Shown piece after piece: positions 53,791 through 62,246 of a DNA stretch of 64,000 nt. Numbering within the stretch: position 1 is the stretch's first letter; each line of letters begins with the position of its first letter. The stretch comes from Murimonas intestini (GTDB lineage Bacteria > Bacillota > Clostridia > Lachnospirales > Lachnospiraceae), in the NCBI RefSeq assembly GCF_024622195.1, contig NZ_JANKBI010000001.1:1-64000 (forward strand), written 5' to 3'. The position numbers were made by a program, and so were the translations under genes. Below the pieces are notes generated by a model that saw only the letters and a list, made by a program, of their open reading frames with translations, searched no databases and was not told where the DNA came from.

Positions 53791-55234
53791 TGATGACAGG
53801 GCGCCCCTTCCCCGGGAAAACAGGAACAGGGAGCTGGTGCGCGTGGCATACATCTTTATCTGTATGTTTTTTATGCTGGTAGGGTATCTTGTATATTTTA
53901 ATGTGATAAAAGCAGACGAGATAAATACAAACTCCTATAATACGAAGCAGGACACAAAAGAAGATATGATCATAAGAGGCTCCATCCTCTCATCTGACGG
54001 GGAGATACTGGCCGGCACAAATGTGGATTCTGAAGGGAATGAGACACGTCTTTACCCATACAGCAATATTTTTGCCCATGTGGTGGGGTATGCCAGCAAC
54101 GGGAGGGCAGGCGTGGAGTCTACCTCCAATTATGACCTGCTGACTTCACATGCCTCGATCCTGGAGCAGGTGCAGAATGAGGCCCAGAATATCAAAGTAA
54201 GAGGGGACAGCGTAGTTCTTACGCTGGATACCAGGATGCAGCAGGCAGCGTACAATGCACTTGGTTCCTACAGAGGTGCGGTTGTTGTTATGGAGCCGTC
54301 CACAGGCAGGATCCTTGCAATGGTCTCAAAACCAGATTTTGATCCAAATACCCTTTCTGAGGACTGGGATACGCTTATCTCGGATGAGAGCAGCAGTGCC
54401 CTGCTCAACAGGGCGGCACAGGGACTCTATCCTCCTGGCTCCACGTTCAAGATCCTGACCACACTGGCTTATCTGAGGGAACATCCTCAGGATTATCAGA
54501 ATTATTCCTACAACTGTACAGGAAGCATTTCAAAAGAGGATGTTACAATCACCTGTTATGGGGGCAGCGTCCACGGGCTTGTGGGTCTTCAGGAGGCATT
54601 CTATCACTCCTGCAACGGTGCATTTGCCAATATTGGTATGGAGCTTGATAACGGGAAATTTATCTCCATGTGCGAAGATTTCCTCTTTAACACAAGTCTT
54701 CCGGTAGATATGGAATCCAGCCAGAGCCGCTTCATGCTGGATAAGAATGCGTCCTTCGGGGAAGAGATGATGACTGCTATCGGTCAGGGTGACACTCTTG
54801 TCTCCCCGCTGCATATGGCTATGATCACCTCTACCGTGGCAAACGGCGGAAATATGATGAGGCCGTATTTTATAGACCACATAGAGACATATGATGGAAA
54901 ACTGGTAAAACAGAGCAAGCCTTCCAGCTATAAACAGCTGATGAGCGCTGAAGAAGCAGAAATAATTACAGGCTATATGGTGGATACTGTTAATGAGGGG
55001 ACAGCGACCTCTCTTTCAGGACAGGGCTATACAGCTGCCGGAAAGACAGGTTCCGCCGAGTATGAAATCGACGGGGAAAATGAGGGAACCCATTCCTGGT
55101 TTGTGGGATTTTCCAATGTCAGCAACCCTGATATAGTGGTAAGTGTTATAGCGGAAAACGGCGGCTCAGGAAGCTCGGCGGCCCTGCCTATTGCAAAGGC
55201 CCTGTTTGACACTTATTATTCATACAATTATTAA
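53768..55234 (+). CDS. Class B penicillin-binding protein (transpeptidase)
   Basis: 488 aa. One N-terminal transmembrane helix (about residues 22-44), a short extracytoplasmic linker and the transpeptidase domain with active-site S225-TFK, S281-C-N and K426-TGS. No PASTA repeats. It cross-links peptidoglycan made by its SEDS partner. The frame is open to 53651 but that part is only the out-of-frame copy of the acidic tail; ATG at 53768, 22 bases inside the upstream gene, is preferred. Its ribosome-binding site is weak, so translational coupling is likely. Confidence 0.9.
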   Translation: MTPTKGSDDDRAPLPRENRNRELVRVAYIFICMFFMLVGYLVYFNVIKADEINTNSYNTKQDTKEDMIIRGSILSSDGEILAGTNVDSEGNETRLYPYSNIFAHVVGYASNGRAGVESTSNYDLLTSHASILEQVQNEAQNIKVRGDSVVLTLDTRMQQAAYNALGSYRGAVVVMEPSTGRILAMVSKPDFDPNTLSEDWDTLISDESSSALLNRAAQGLYPPGSTFKILTTLAYLREHPQDYQNYSYNCTGSISKEDVTITCYGGSVHGLVGLQEAFYHSCNGAFANIGMELDNGKFISMCEDFLFNTSLPVDMESSQSRFMLDKNASFGEEMMTAIGQGDTLVSPLHMAMITSTVANGGNMMRPYFIDHIETYDGKLVKQSKPSSYKQLMSAEEAEIITGYMVDTVNEGTATSLSGQGYTAAGKTGSAEYEIDGENEGTHSWFVGFSNVSNPDIVVSVIAENGGSGSSAALPIAKALFDTYYSYNY

Positions 55235-55308
55235 TGTTGCATGAATATAAAAAAAGAGGTATACTAAAACCAGTCTGGAAGACACAACGCATAACAGGAG
55301 GGATTGCA

Positions 55309-55761
55309 ATGATTGAGGCAACGAGCTGTGGCGGTGTGGTAATATTTCGTGGTAAAATACTGGTTTTATACAAAAGCTACAAAAATAAATATGAAGGCTG
55401 GGTTTTGCCGAAAGGGACTGTAGAAGCTGGCGAGGAGTATAAGGATACGGCAATCCGGGAAGTGCTGGAAGAAACCGGCGTGAAGGCATCCATTATAAAG
55501 TATATCGGAAAGAGCCAGTATACTTTTAATGTGCCTGAGGATACAGTGGCCAAGGATGTCCACTGGTATCTGATGATGTCCGACAGTTATTACAGTAAGC
55601 CACAACGTGAAGAATATTTTGTGGATTCAGGTTATTATAAGTTTCATGAAGCTTATCATCTTTTGAAATTCTCAAATGAAAAGGCGATACTTGAGAAGGC
55701 TTATAATGAATATCTGGATCTGAAGAAACGGAATCTGTGGGGAAATCACAAATATTTTTAA
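55309..55761 (+). CDS. Nudix hydrolase
   Basis: 150 aa with an exact Nudix box (GTVEAGEEYKDTAIREVLEETGV, residues ~38-60). These hydrolyse nucleoside diphosphate derivatives; closest style is diadenosine polyphosphate (Ap4A) hydrolases, but the substrate is not determined. ATG at 55309 has AGGAGG 6 bases upstream. A terminator overlaps its stop codon. Confidence 0.92.
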   Translation: MIEATSCGGVVIFRGKILVLYKSYKNKYEGWVLPKGTVEAGEEYKDTAIREVLEETGVKASIIKYIGKSQYTFNVPEDTVAKDVHWYLMMSDSYYSKPQREEYFVDSGYYKFHEAYHLLKFSNEKAILEKAYNEYLDLKKRNLWGNHKYF

Positions 55762-55803
55762 GAGAGGGGTGCTGCCGTCAGACAGGCAGCACCCCTCTCT
55801 TTG
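55761..55803 (+). terminator. Strong hairpin terminator after the Nudix gene
   Basis: AGAGAGGGGTGCTGCC (55761-55776) pairs perfectly with GGCAGCACCCCTCTCT (55785-55800), loop of 8. The T-tract is short (TTG), but the 16-bp GC-rich stem is strong. Confidence 0.8.
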
Positions 55804-55926
55804 TGGATGGTAACCTTTCTTTCTTAAATATTTCAAAAATTTAAAGAAATAGGGTGAATTAATTCACAGAATTTGGTAAAATATAAAACAAAAGGATCTG
55901 GGCCGGAAGGCCGGGAGGGAGGCACT

Positions 55927-57474
55927 ATGCTGGAAAAGATTGATTTATCTAAAAAGATGGGTAAAAAAGAATACCGCCAGATTATGGACTCGCTTGCTCC
56001 AAAGCTGGGAGCGCTGCAGAGAGAATGCAGGGATCTAAAGATACCGGTGATCATTGTCTTTGAAGGATTTGGTGCTTCCGGCAAGGGGACGCTCATTAAC
56101 CAGCTGATACAGCCGCTGGATCCCAGAGGCTTTCAGGTATTTGCCATAAGCGGCGAATCCCAGGAGGAACAGATGAGGCCGTTCTTATGGCGGTTCTGGA
56201 CAAAGACGCCGGAGAATGGCAGGATTGCTATTTTTGACCGCAGCTGGTACAGAAGGGTGCTTGTGGACAGATTTGATAAGGTCACTCCGGATGCGCAGCT
56301 GGGATATGCATATAATGAAATTATATCATTTGAGCAGCAGCTGGCAGACGGGGGGAATGTGATCCTTAAATTCTTTCTGGACATCACAAAAAAAGAGCAG
56401 GCAAAGCGTTACAAGGTACTGCTGGACAATAAAGAGACAGCCTGGAGAGTCACGGAGGGCGACTTGAAGCGCCAGAAGCATTTTGATGAATACAAAGTCA
56501 TGAATGAGGAAATGCTTCAGAGGACTGATACGGATTTTGCCCCGTGGACGATCATAGAGGCCATGGACAGGGAATATGCAGCTGTAAAAATAATATCTGC
56601 TGTGATAAAACGCCTGGAAGAAAAAGTGGCTGAAGTGAAAGCAAAAGAAGAGGCCAGGGCAGAAGAAAAGAAAAGTGAAAATGCAGATCCTCAGAAGAGT
56701 ACTGCAAAACCTGAGAGTACTGAAGAGGGTATTCAGGACAAGTTCTCCCTCAGATCCTCCATCTTAAGCAGCGCGGATCTGTCACTGTCCTATACGAAGG
56801 CTGAATATAAAGAAAAATTAAAAGAGCTGCAGGGGAGGATGGCAGTTCTGCACAGCGACCTGTACAGACGAAGGATCCCTGTCGTCCTGGCCTTTGAAGG
56901 ATGGGATGCAGGAGGCAAAGGCGGTGCCATAAAGAGACTGACAGAGTGCATGGATCCGAGAGGATACGCCGTGAATCCAACTGCCGCGCCGAATGATATT
57001 GAAAAAGCACATCACTATCTGTGGCGTTTCTGGCAGAATGTTCCAAAGGCCGGCCATGTGGCCATATTTGACAGGACATGGTATGGGCGCGTCATGGTAG
57101 AAAGAATAGAAGGTTTCTGTACAACTGATGAATGGCAGAGAGCCTACAAGGAAATAAATGACATGGAAGCCCATCTTGCACATTCGGGAGCAATTGTGAT
57201 AAAATTTTGGATGCAGATAGATAAGGACGAACAGGAAAAGCGGTTTAAAGAGAGGATGGCGATTCCTGAAAAACGCTGGAAGATCACAGATGAAGACTGG
57301 CGCAACAGAGAAAAATGGGATCAGTATGAGGAAGCAGTGGATGAGATGCTCATCAGGACTTCTACCACATATGCACCATGGGTGATAGTGGAGGGAAACT
57401 GTAAATATTATGCCAGGATCAAGGTCCTTGAGACTGTCATTGATGCTATTGAGACCAGAATGAAACAGAAATAA
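55927..57474 (+). CDS. Polyphosphate:AMP phosphotransferase with two PPK2 domains
   Basis: 515 aa with two PPK2 domains. Domain 1 has Walker A FEGFGASGKGT and Walker B FDRSWYRRV; domain 2 has FEGWDAGGKGG and FDRTWYGRV. The two are joined by a Glu/Lys-rich linker (about residues 235-280). The double-domain layout is the class II PPK2 (PAP) type, which makes ADP from AMP and polyphosphate; a possible energy-salvage role. ATG at 55927 follows GGGAGGGAGG. Domain 1 has Ser and domain 2 Gly before the P-loop GK, so both look usable. Confidence 0.92.
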   Translation: MLEKIDLSKKMGKKEYRQIMDSLAPKLGALQRECRDLKIPVIIVFEGFGASGKGTLINQLIQPLDPRGFQVFAISGESQEEQMRPFLWRFWTKTPENGRIAIFDRSWYRRVLVDRFDKVTPDAQLGYAYNEIISFEQQLADGGNVILKFFLDITKKEQAKRYKVLLDNKETAWRVTEGDLKRQKHFDEYKVMNEEMLQRTDTDFAPWTIIEAMDREYAAVKIISAVIKRLEEKVAEVKAKEEARAEEKKSENADPQKSTAKPESTEEGIQDKFSLRSSILSSADLSLSYTKAEYKEKLKELQGRMAVLHSDLYRRRIPVVLAFEGWDAGGKGGAIKRLTECMDPRGYAVNPTAAPNDIEKAHHYLWRFWQNVPKAGHVAIFDRTWYGRVMVERIEGFCTTDEWQRAYKEINDMEAHLAHSGAIVIKFWMQIDKDEQEKRFKERMAIPEKRWKITDEDWRNREKWDQYEEAVDEMLIRTSTTYAPWVIVEGNCKYYARIKVLETVIDAIETRMKQK

Positions 57475-57496
57475 GCATCTGCCGCATGCAGGACAG

Positions 57497-57886
57497 ATGC
57501 GCATCAGAAAGAATGGTAACATGCAGAGATTAAAATGGTATCCTGAACTATATGCAGGAGAGGGTGCCGGCGTCAGACAGAAGAAAATCATCCGCAAACT
57601 GAACCAGAATGCAGGGATGCTGGATATCTATCTGATCACGCTGGCTGCCAATCCGGCTAATTTATTAGAAATTATCTCCTCGGCATACTTACAGCAGAAG
57701 GCAGTCAGGAGAAACCTGCCTTTGATCGTGGGGATAGCCAAAGGCTATGATGAGGCGGTGCAGGTCACGGTCTCCATCATTGAAGAGGTCTATAAGGCCA
57801 CAGGGGCATTTGATGTCAGAGGATATCTGGCTGAAAAAGTAAAACCAGGGCAGAAGCCGAATCAAAAAAGAAATCGACAGGTGTGA
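57497..57886 (+). CDS. Small basic hypothetical protein
   Basis: 129 aa (105 to 121 if a later ATG, such as 57521, is used). No recognised domain. The middle is mixed alpha/beta (DIYLITLAANPANLLEIISSAYL) and the C-terminus is basic. It sits between the PPK2 gene and the DUF2953-gerW pair, with a 4-base gap to the latter, so it may belong to that operon. The start is uncertain because no strong ribosome-binding site is present. Confidence 0.6.
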   Translation: MRIRKNGNMQRLKWYPELYAGEGAGVRQKKIIRKLNQNAGMLDIYLITLAANPANLLEIISSAYLQQKAVRRNLPLIVGIAKGYDEAVQVTVSIIEEVYKATGAFDVRGYLAEKVKPGQKPNQKRNRQV

Positions 57887-57890
57887 GAAT

Positions 57891-58943
57891 ATGCTACATA
57901 TAATTTTGGCAATACTAAAAATCATAGGTATTCTTCTGGCGGTGGTCCTTGGACTGCTGGTGCTTGGTGTCCTGTTGATTTTATTTGTGCCTCTCAGGTA
58001 TCAGCTGGATTTTGAAAGAGGGACAGGAAGTAATCTGGCCCGGGGGAAATTTGGCTGGCTAGCGCATCTTATACTGGTGACTGCGAAGCTGGAAAATAAC
58101 AAACCGTATGTCACTGTCAGGATCTGTGGGTTCACAAAACAGCTTCTCCCGGCTGCGGAGAAGAAAGAAAAACCGCCCGGAAAAAGAAAAAAAAGTAAAA
58201 ACAGTGAAGACAGTGAAGATGGAGAGTACGATTCAGGTCCCGGCCAGGATCAGGAGCTGCCGGCGGACAAGAAGAGGCTGCCAGAAAAAGAGGCTTCAAA
58301 GCCTGAAAATGCTCCAAAAGAGGAAAGTGTGCCAGAAAAGCCCAAAGAAGTGAAGGCAGTTTTGGCAAAGGAGCCTGAAAAAGAAGAGGACGTAAAATCC
58401 GGCCAAATAGGAAGCAGCGCTGAAAGGCCCGGCCCGCTGGAAAAGATCAAAAGACTGTATAATAAGGTTAAAACAGCAGTTCTTAAAATATACGGTATAC
58501 TAGTCCATATTCCTGAGATTCCCGGTAAACTGCTGAAAAAATGGCAGGGAATCCAGAACAAAGCAGAAGCTGTCAGAAAAAAGGCAGAGCATTATATCAG
58601 TATATGGAAAGACGAAGGCACACAGGCGGTCTTTATGCTCAGTAAAGACCAGATCCGTTTCCTGTGGAAACATCTTCATCCCAGGAAAATACAGGGAAAA
58701 CTCAGGTATGGTTTTGAGGATCCGTCCATTACAGGGATGGTGACAGGAGGGCTGTATATCATCCTTCCCATGAGCTTCTATGAGGTGGAACTGCTTCCGG
58801 AGTTTGAACCGGACAAGCCGCTGATACTGGAAGGAAAGCTGCTGATAAAAGGCCATGTCCGTCTCTGCCATGTGGCAAAGACTGTCTGGATCCTTTTCAG
58901 AAATAAAGATCTCAGAAAATTGATAAAACAACTGAAAGCGTAG
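57891..58943 (+). CDS. DUF2953 membrane protein (YtfI-like)
   Basis: 350 aa. N-terminal transmembrane helix (about residues 8-32), then a DUF2953-type beta region (FVPLRYQLDF), a ~100-residue Lys/Glu/Pro-rich disordered stretch (about residues 80-185) and a C-terminal domain (LRYGFEDPSITGMVTGGLYI). It pairs with gerW, as ytfI pairs with ytfJ in Bacillus; a role in spores is therefore likely but unproven. Confidence 0.85.
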   Translation: MLHIILAILKIIGILLAVVLGLLVLGVLLILFVPLRYQLDFERGTGSNLARGKFGWLAHLILVTAKLENNKPYVTVRICGFTKQLLPAAEKKEKPPGKRKKSKNSEDSEDGEYDSGPGQDQELPADKKRLPEKEASKPENAPKEESVPEKPKEVKAVLAKEPEKEEDVKSGQIGSSAERPGPLEKIKRLYNKVKTAVLKIYGILVHIPEIPGKLLKKWQGIQNKAEAVRKKAEHYISIWKDEGTQAVFMLSKDQIRFLWKHLHPRKIQGKLRYGFEDPSITGMVTGGLYIILPMSFYEVELLPEFEPDKPLILEGKLLIKGHVRLCHVAKTVWILFRNKDLRKLIKQLKA

Positions 58944-58981
58944 CAGAGGCTGCCGCAGTAAATTTTAAGGAGGAAATAATT

Positions 58982-59407
58982 ATGGCTTCAGACAATTCAT
59001 TTCAGGCAACTGTTGATTCCCTGTTTAAAGGGATGGACAGTTTTATCACCACAAAGACTGTAGTGGGAGATGCTATTACAGTGGGGGATACCATACTTCT
59101 TCCCCTGGTGGACGTGACCTTCGGCGTGGCTGCCAACGCTAGGGCTGAAGATAAAAAGAACAATGGAGGCGGCGGAATGGGCGGCAAGATGTCACCGAGC
59201 GCAGTCCTTGTGATCCACAATGGTTCAACTAAGCTGGTGAATATCAAACATCAGGACGGACTTACCAAGATACTTGATATGGTTCCTGATTTTGTAGATA
59301 AATTCATGGATGGGTCCAAAGGAAAAGATGAAGATAAGGACTCTGAAAAAGCTAAAGAAAAAGAAAAGGTAGACGATATCATTAATGATATGAAGGAAGA
59401 AGCATAA
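58982..59407 (+). CDS. gerW: GerW family sporulation protein (YtfJ)
   Basis: 141 aa. The GerW core TVVGDAITVGDTILLPLVDVTFG and a Gly-rich GGGGMGGKMSPSAVLVI block are present, followed by a Lys/Glu/Asp-rich tail. In Bacillus it is needed for alanine-triggered germination. AAGGAGG precedes the ATG; 38 bases after DUF2953. Confidence 0.92.
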   Translation: MASDNSFQATVDSLFKGMDSFITTKTVVGDAITVGDTILLPLVDVTFGVAANARAEDKKNNGGGGMGGKMSPSAVLVIHNGSTKLVNIKHQDGLTKILDMVPDFVDKFMDGSKGKDEDKDSEKAKEKEKVDDIINDMKEEA

Positions 59408-59411
59408 TTTA

Positions 59412-59462
59412 AATAACAGTTCAGCCATCTGCCGTTCGGCAGCCGAAGGCTGGACTGTTATT
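59412..59462 (+). terminator. Long hairpin after gerW
   Basis: Outer arms AATAACAGT/ACTGTTATT and CAGCC/GGCTG with an inner CTGCCG/CGGCAG. TTAATTTAAT follows instead of a clean U-tract, so terminator efficiency is uncertain. Confidence 0.6.
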
Positions 59463-59538
59463 AATTTAATACAGCTGCGGGAATCTAAACGGCTGTTCCT
59501 GCATATATTATGGAAAAGAGATAAATCGGAGAGCGGCT

Positions 59539-59676
59539 ATGAAACGCATAATCGGTTATACGCTGTTCTGGATAGCGATAGGAATGCTCCTGGCACTTTT
59601 TCTGCCCAACATTCTGGTAGCCGTCCTTACGATAACACTTCTTCTGATCGGCTATAATATTTTCTGCAGCTGTTAA
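59539..59676 (+). CDS. Tiny membrane protein, 45 aa
   Basis: A 45-aa reading frame starting MKRIIGYTLFWIAIGM and ending IFCSC. It is almost wholly hydrophobic, forming one or two transmembrane segments with a basic N-terminus and two C-terminal Cys. CGGAGAG sits 7 bases before the ATG and a terminator follows 1 base after the stop, supporting a real gene. Similar short membrane ORFs follow gerW in some Lachnospiraceae; function unknown. Confidence 0.65.
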   Translation: MKRIIGYTLFWIAIGMLLALFLPNILVAVLTITLLLIGYNIFCSC

Positions 59677-59696
59677 GCGGGGGTTCCCCGCTTTTA
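59677..59696 (+). terminator. Terminator directly after the 45-aa ORF
   Basis: GCGGGG pairs with CCCCGC around GTT, followed by TTTTAT. Confidence 0.8.
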
Positions 59697-59716
59697 TGCT
59701 TTTGTTCTGCGGAAAT

Positions 59717-59748
59717 AAAAAAGACCTCTCACAAGGAGAGGTTTTTTA
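59717..59748. terminator. Bidirectional terminator, mainly for rpmB
   Basis: ACCTCTC (59724-59730) pairs with GAGAGGT (59736-59742); A6 on the left and T6 on the right give a U-tract in either direction. Confidence 0.9.
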
Positions 59749-59760
59749 ACGTTCACACAA

Positions 59761-59946
59761 TTATGCTCTTTCAACTCTGCCGCTTTTTAAGCAAGAAGTA
59801 CATACATACATTTTTTTAGCAGCTCCGTTAACTTTCACTTTCACAGATTTTACATTTGATTTCCACATCTTATTTGATCTTCTATGAGAATGACTCACGT
59901 TATTTCCGAAATGAGCACCCTTTTCACAAATAGCACATTTAGCCAT
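59761..59946 (-). CDS. rpmB: Ribosomal protein L28 (zinc form)
   Basis: 61 aa, starting MAKCAICEKG and ending LKSGRVERA. Two CxxC pairs (C4/C7 and CTSC) form the zinc-ribbon version of L28. AAGGAGG precedes the ATG; an upstream frame to 59985 is untranslated leader. Divergent from the asp23-like gene, the usual Firmicute order. Confidence 0.98.
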   Translation of the reverse strand: MAKCAICEKGAHFGNNVSHSHRRSNKMWKSNVKSVKVKVNGAAKKMYVCTSCLKSGRVERA

Positions 59947-60008
59947 GACCGCACCTCCTTGTAATATATTCCGTCTACTATCCACTACATAGACTCACAA
60001 CACTAATT

Positions 60009-60037
60009 ATTCTAACAGAAGGCGCCAAATTTTGCAA
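60009..60037 (-). promoter_or_regulatory. Promoter of rpmB
   Basis: On the minus strand: TTGCAA (60037-60032), 17-base spacer, TAGAAT (60014-60009). Confidence 0.7.
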
Positions 60038-60186
60038 GCAAAAATTAAAAAAATATGAAATAAGTGCGCAAATGTAAAATTTATTATTTCATTTTACAGA
60101 GAAACAGGGTATAATAGCAACAGTACGATATATGAGATGCTGTATAACTGCGGCATCGTTAAAAAAAGAAATACGGAGGTACCGAT

Positions 60187-60543
60187 ATGAAAGGACGTAT
60201 GGATACTGATTTAGGCTCTATATTGATTGACGCAGATGTGATCTCCACTTACGCCGGAAGCGTGGCTGTGGAGTGTTTTGGTATTGTCGGCATGGCTGCT
60301 GTCAATATGAAGGACGGCCTTGTCAAACTTCTCAGGAAGGACAGCCTGATGCATGGCATCAACGTAGAACTCAATGATAATAAGATCTCACTTGATTTTC
60401 ATGTGATCGTGTCATATGGCGTAAGTATTTCGGCTGTAGCCGAGAATCTGATCAGCAATGTGAAGTACAAAGTAGAAGAATTCACCGGCATGGAAATTGA
60501 AAAGATCAATATTTATGTTGAAGGTGTAAGAGCGATAGATTAA
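60187..60543 (+). CDS. Asp23/Gls24 family protein (YloU-like)
   Basis: 118 aa of the Asp23 type (VISTYAGSVAVECFGIVGMAA ... VNIYVEGVRAID). Members are membrane-associated envelope-stress proteins; the precise role is unknown. A TATAAT lies at 60110-60115 but with a poor -35. It precedes the DAK2 gene by 13 bases, as yloU precedes yloV in Bacillus. Confidence 0.9.
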   Translation: MKGRMDTDLGSILIDADVISTYAGSVAVECFGIVGMAAVNMKDGLVKLLRKDSLMHGINVELNDNKISLDFHVIVSYGVSISAVAENLISNVKYKVEEFTGMEIEKINIYVEGVRAID

Positions 60544-60556
60544 GGAGGAGCACGTT

Positions 60557-62236
60557 GTGTCTGTAAATACGATAAATGCCCAGCTATGCGCGAAGATGTT
60601 TTTGGCTGGTGCGAAAAACCTGGAATCAAAAAAAGAATGGATAAATGAACTGAATGTCTTTCCGGTGCCTGACGGCGATACCGGAACTAATATGACACTG
60701 ACGATCATGTCAGCTGCCAAGGAGGTGGCTGCTCTTGAGAACCCTGATATGGAGGTACTTTCCAAGGCAATCTCGTCAGGGTCACTGCGCGGCGCAAGAG
60801 GAAATTCAGGCGTTATCCTTTCTCAGCTGCTGAGAGGATTTACAAAAGGCATCAAGAGCTATTCTGAGATTGATACCATCATTCTTTCCAATGCCATGCA
60901 GAAAGCTGTGGAGACTGCGTACAAAGCTGTAATGAAGCCAAAGGAAGGAACGATCCTGACAGTTGCCAAAGGTGCGGCGGACAAGGCATCTGAATTGGCT
61001 GAGACTGATATCGGACTGGAGGAATTCGTGGGTGAGATAATCGCACATGCTGATTATGTCCTTTCACAGACTCCTGAAATGCTTCCTGTGTTAAAAGAAG
61101 CAGGTGTTGTGGATTCAGGCGGACAGGGACTTGTAGAAGTGCTCAAGGGCTGTTATGATGTCCTTTTAGGCAAAGAGATCGACTATAGTATAGAAAGTGC
61201 GCCAAAGACAGGCACTGTTACTAAAATCTCACCTCAGGCAGAAGCTGACATTAAATTTGGTTATTGTACAGAATTCATTATTATGATTGAGAAAGCATAT
61301 GATGAAGAGACAGAAATGGACTTTAAGGGATTTCTGGAATCAATCGGCGATTCTATCGTGCTTGTTTCCGATGATGGTATTGTAAAGGTACATGTACATA
61401 CCAATGATCCCGGAAAAGCAATTTCAAGAGCTTTGACTTATGGTTCTCTCAGCAGGATCAAGATAGATAATATGAGGGAAGAACATCAGGAAAAGCTTAT
61501 CAAGGATGCTGAGAAGCTGGCTGCTAAGCAGGCAGAGGAAGAACGAGAGAAAAAAGCCATTGCCAGTATGATGAAAAAGGAAGTTGGCTTTATCTCTGTT
61601 TCTGTCGGGGAAGGTATGAGTGAGATCTTTAAGGGACTGGGAGCTGACTACCTGATCGAGGGCGGCCAGACTATGAACCCCAGCACTGAGGATATGCTCA
61701 AAGCTATAGATCAGGTGTATGCTGATAATGTATTTATCTTTCCAAATAATAAAAATATCATCATGGCAGCAAATCAGGCAAAGGTACTGACAAAGGATAA
61801 GAATATCATTGTCATTCCCACAAAGACGATTCCTCAGGGTATCACGGCTATCATCAGCTATTCTCCTGAAAAGTCAGTTGAGGAGAACGAGCAGGTCATG
61901 CTGGAAGAGATCCAGAATGTGAAGACAGGACAGATCACCTACGCTGTCAGGGATACGCATATTGATGATAAAGAGATCAGGCAGGGGGATATAATGGGAA
62001 TTGGTGACCATTCCATCCTTGCTGTGGGAAACGATCCGGAGGCAGTGACGCGTGAGACAGTGGAACTTATGATGGACGGTGACAGCGAACTTATCAGTAT
62101 CTACTATGGTGACCAGATATCTGAAGAGAAGGCCCAGGCGCTGGCAGAAGGGCTGGAGAAATCATATCCTGACTGTGATGTGGAAGTCTACAGCGGCGGC
62201 CAGCCTATCTACTACTATGTGGTCTCAGTAGAATAG
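60557..62236 (+). CDS. DAK2/DegV domain kinase (YloV/FakA-like)
   Basis: 559 aa. N-terminal DAK2 (DhaL-like) ATP-binding domain with FPVPDGDTGTNM near residue 35 and GARGNSGVILSQ near residue 76, then a middle region and a DegV-like C-terminal portion (HTNDPGKA, PTKTIPQGI). FakA homologues phosphorylate fatty acids bound to FakB for incorporation into phospholipid. GTG start with AAGGAGG. The Asp-rich PDGDTG motif is intact. Confidence 0.92.
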   Translation: MSVNTINAQLCAKMFLAGAKNLESKKEWINELNVFPVPDGDTGTNMTLTIMSAAKEVAALENPDMEVLSKAISSGSLRGARGNSGVILSQLLRGFTKGIKSYSEIDTIILSNAMQKAVETAYKAVMKPKEGTILTVAKGAADKASELAETDIGLEEFVGEIIAHADYVLSQTPEMLPVLKEAGVVDSGGQGLVEVLKGCYDVLLGKEIDYSIESAPKTGTVTKISPQAEADIKFGYCTEFIIMIEKAYDEETEMDFKGFLESIGDSIVLVSDDGIVKVHVHTNDPGKAISRALTYGSLSRIKIDNMREEHQEKLIKDAEKLAAKQAEEEREKKAIASMMKKEVGFISVSVGEGMSEIFKGLGADYLIEGGQTMNPSTEDMLKAIDQVYADNVFIFPNNKNIIMAANQAKVLTKDKNIIVIPTKTIPQGITAIISYSPEKSVEENEQVMLEEIQNVKTGQITYAVRDTHIDDKEIRQGDIMGIGDHSILAVGNDPEAVTRETVELMMDGDSELISIYYGDQISEEKAQALAEGLEKSYPDCDVEVYSGGQPIYYYVVSVE

Positions 62237-62246
62237 GAAGCTGCCC

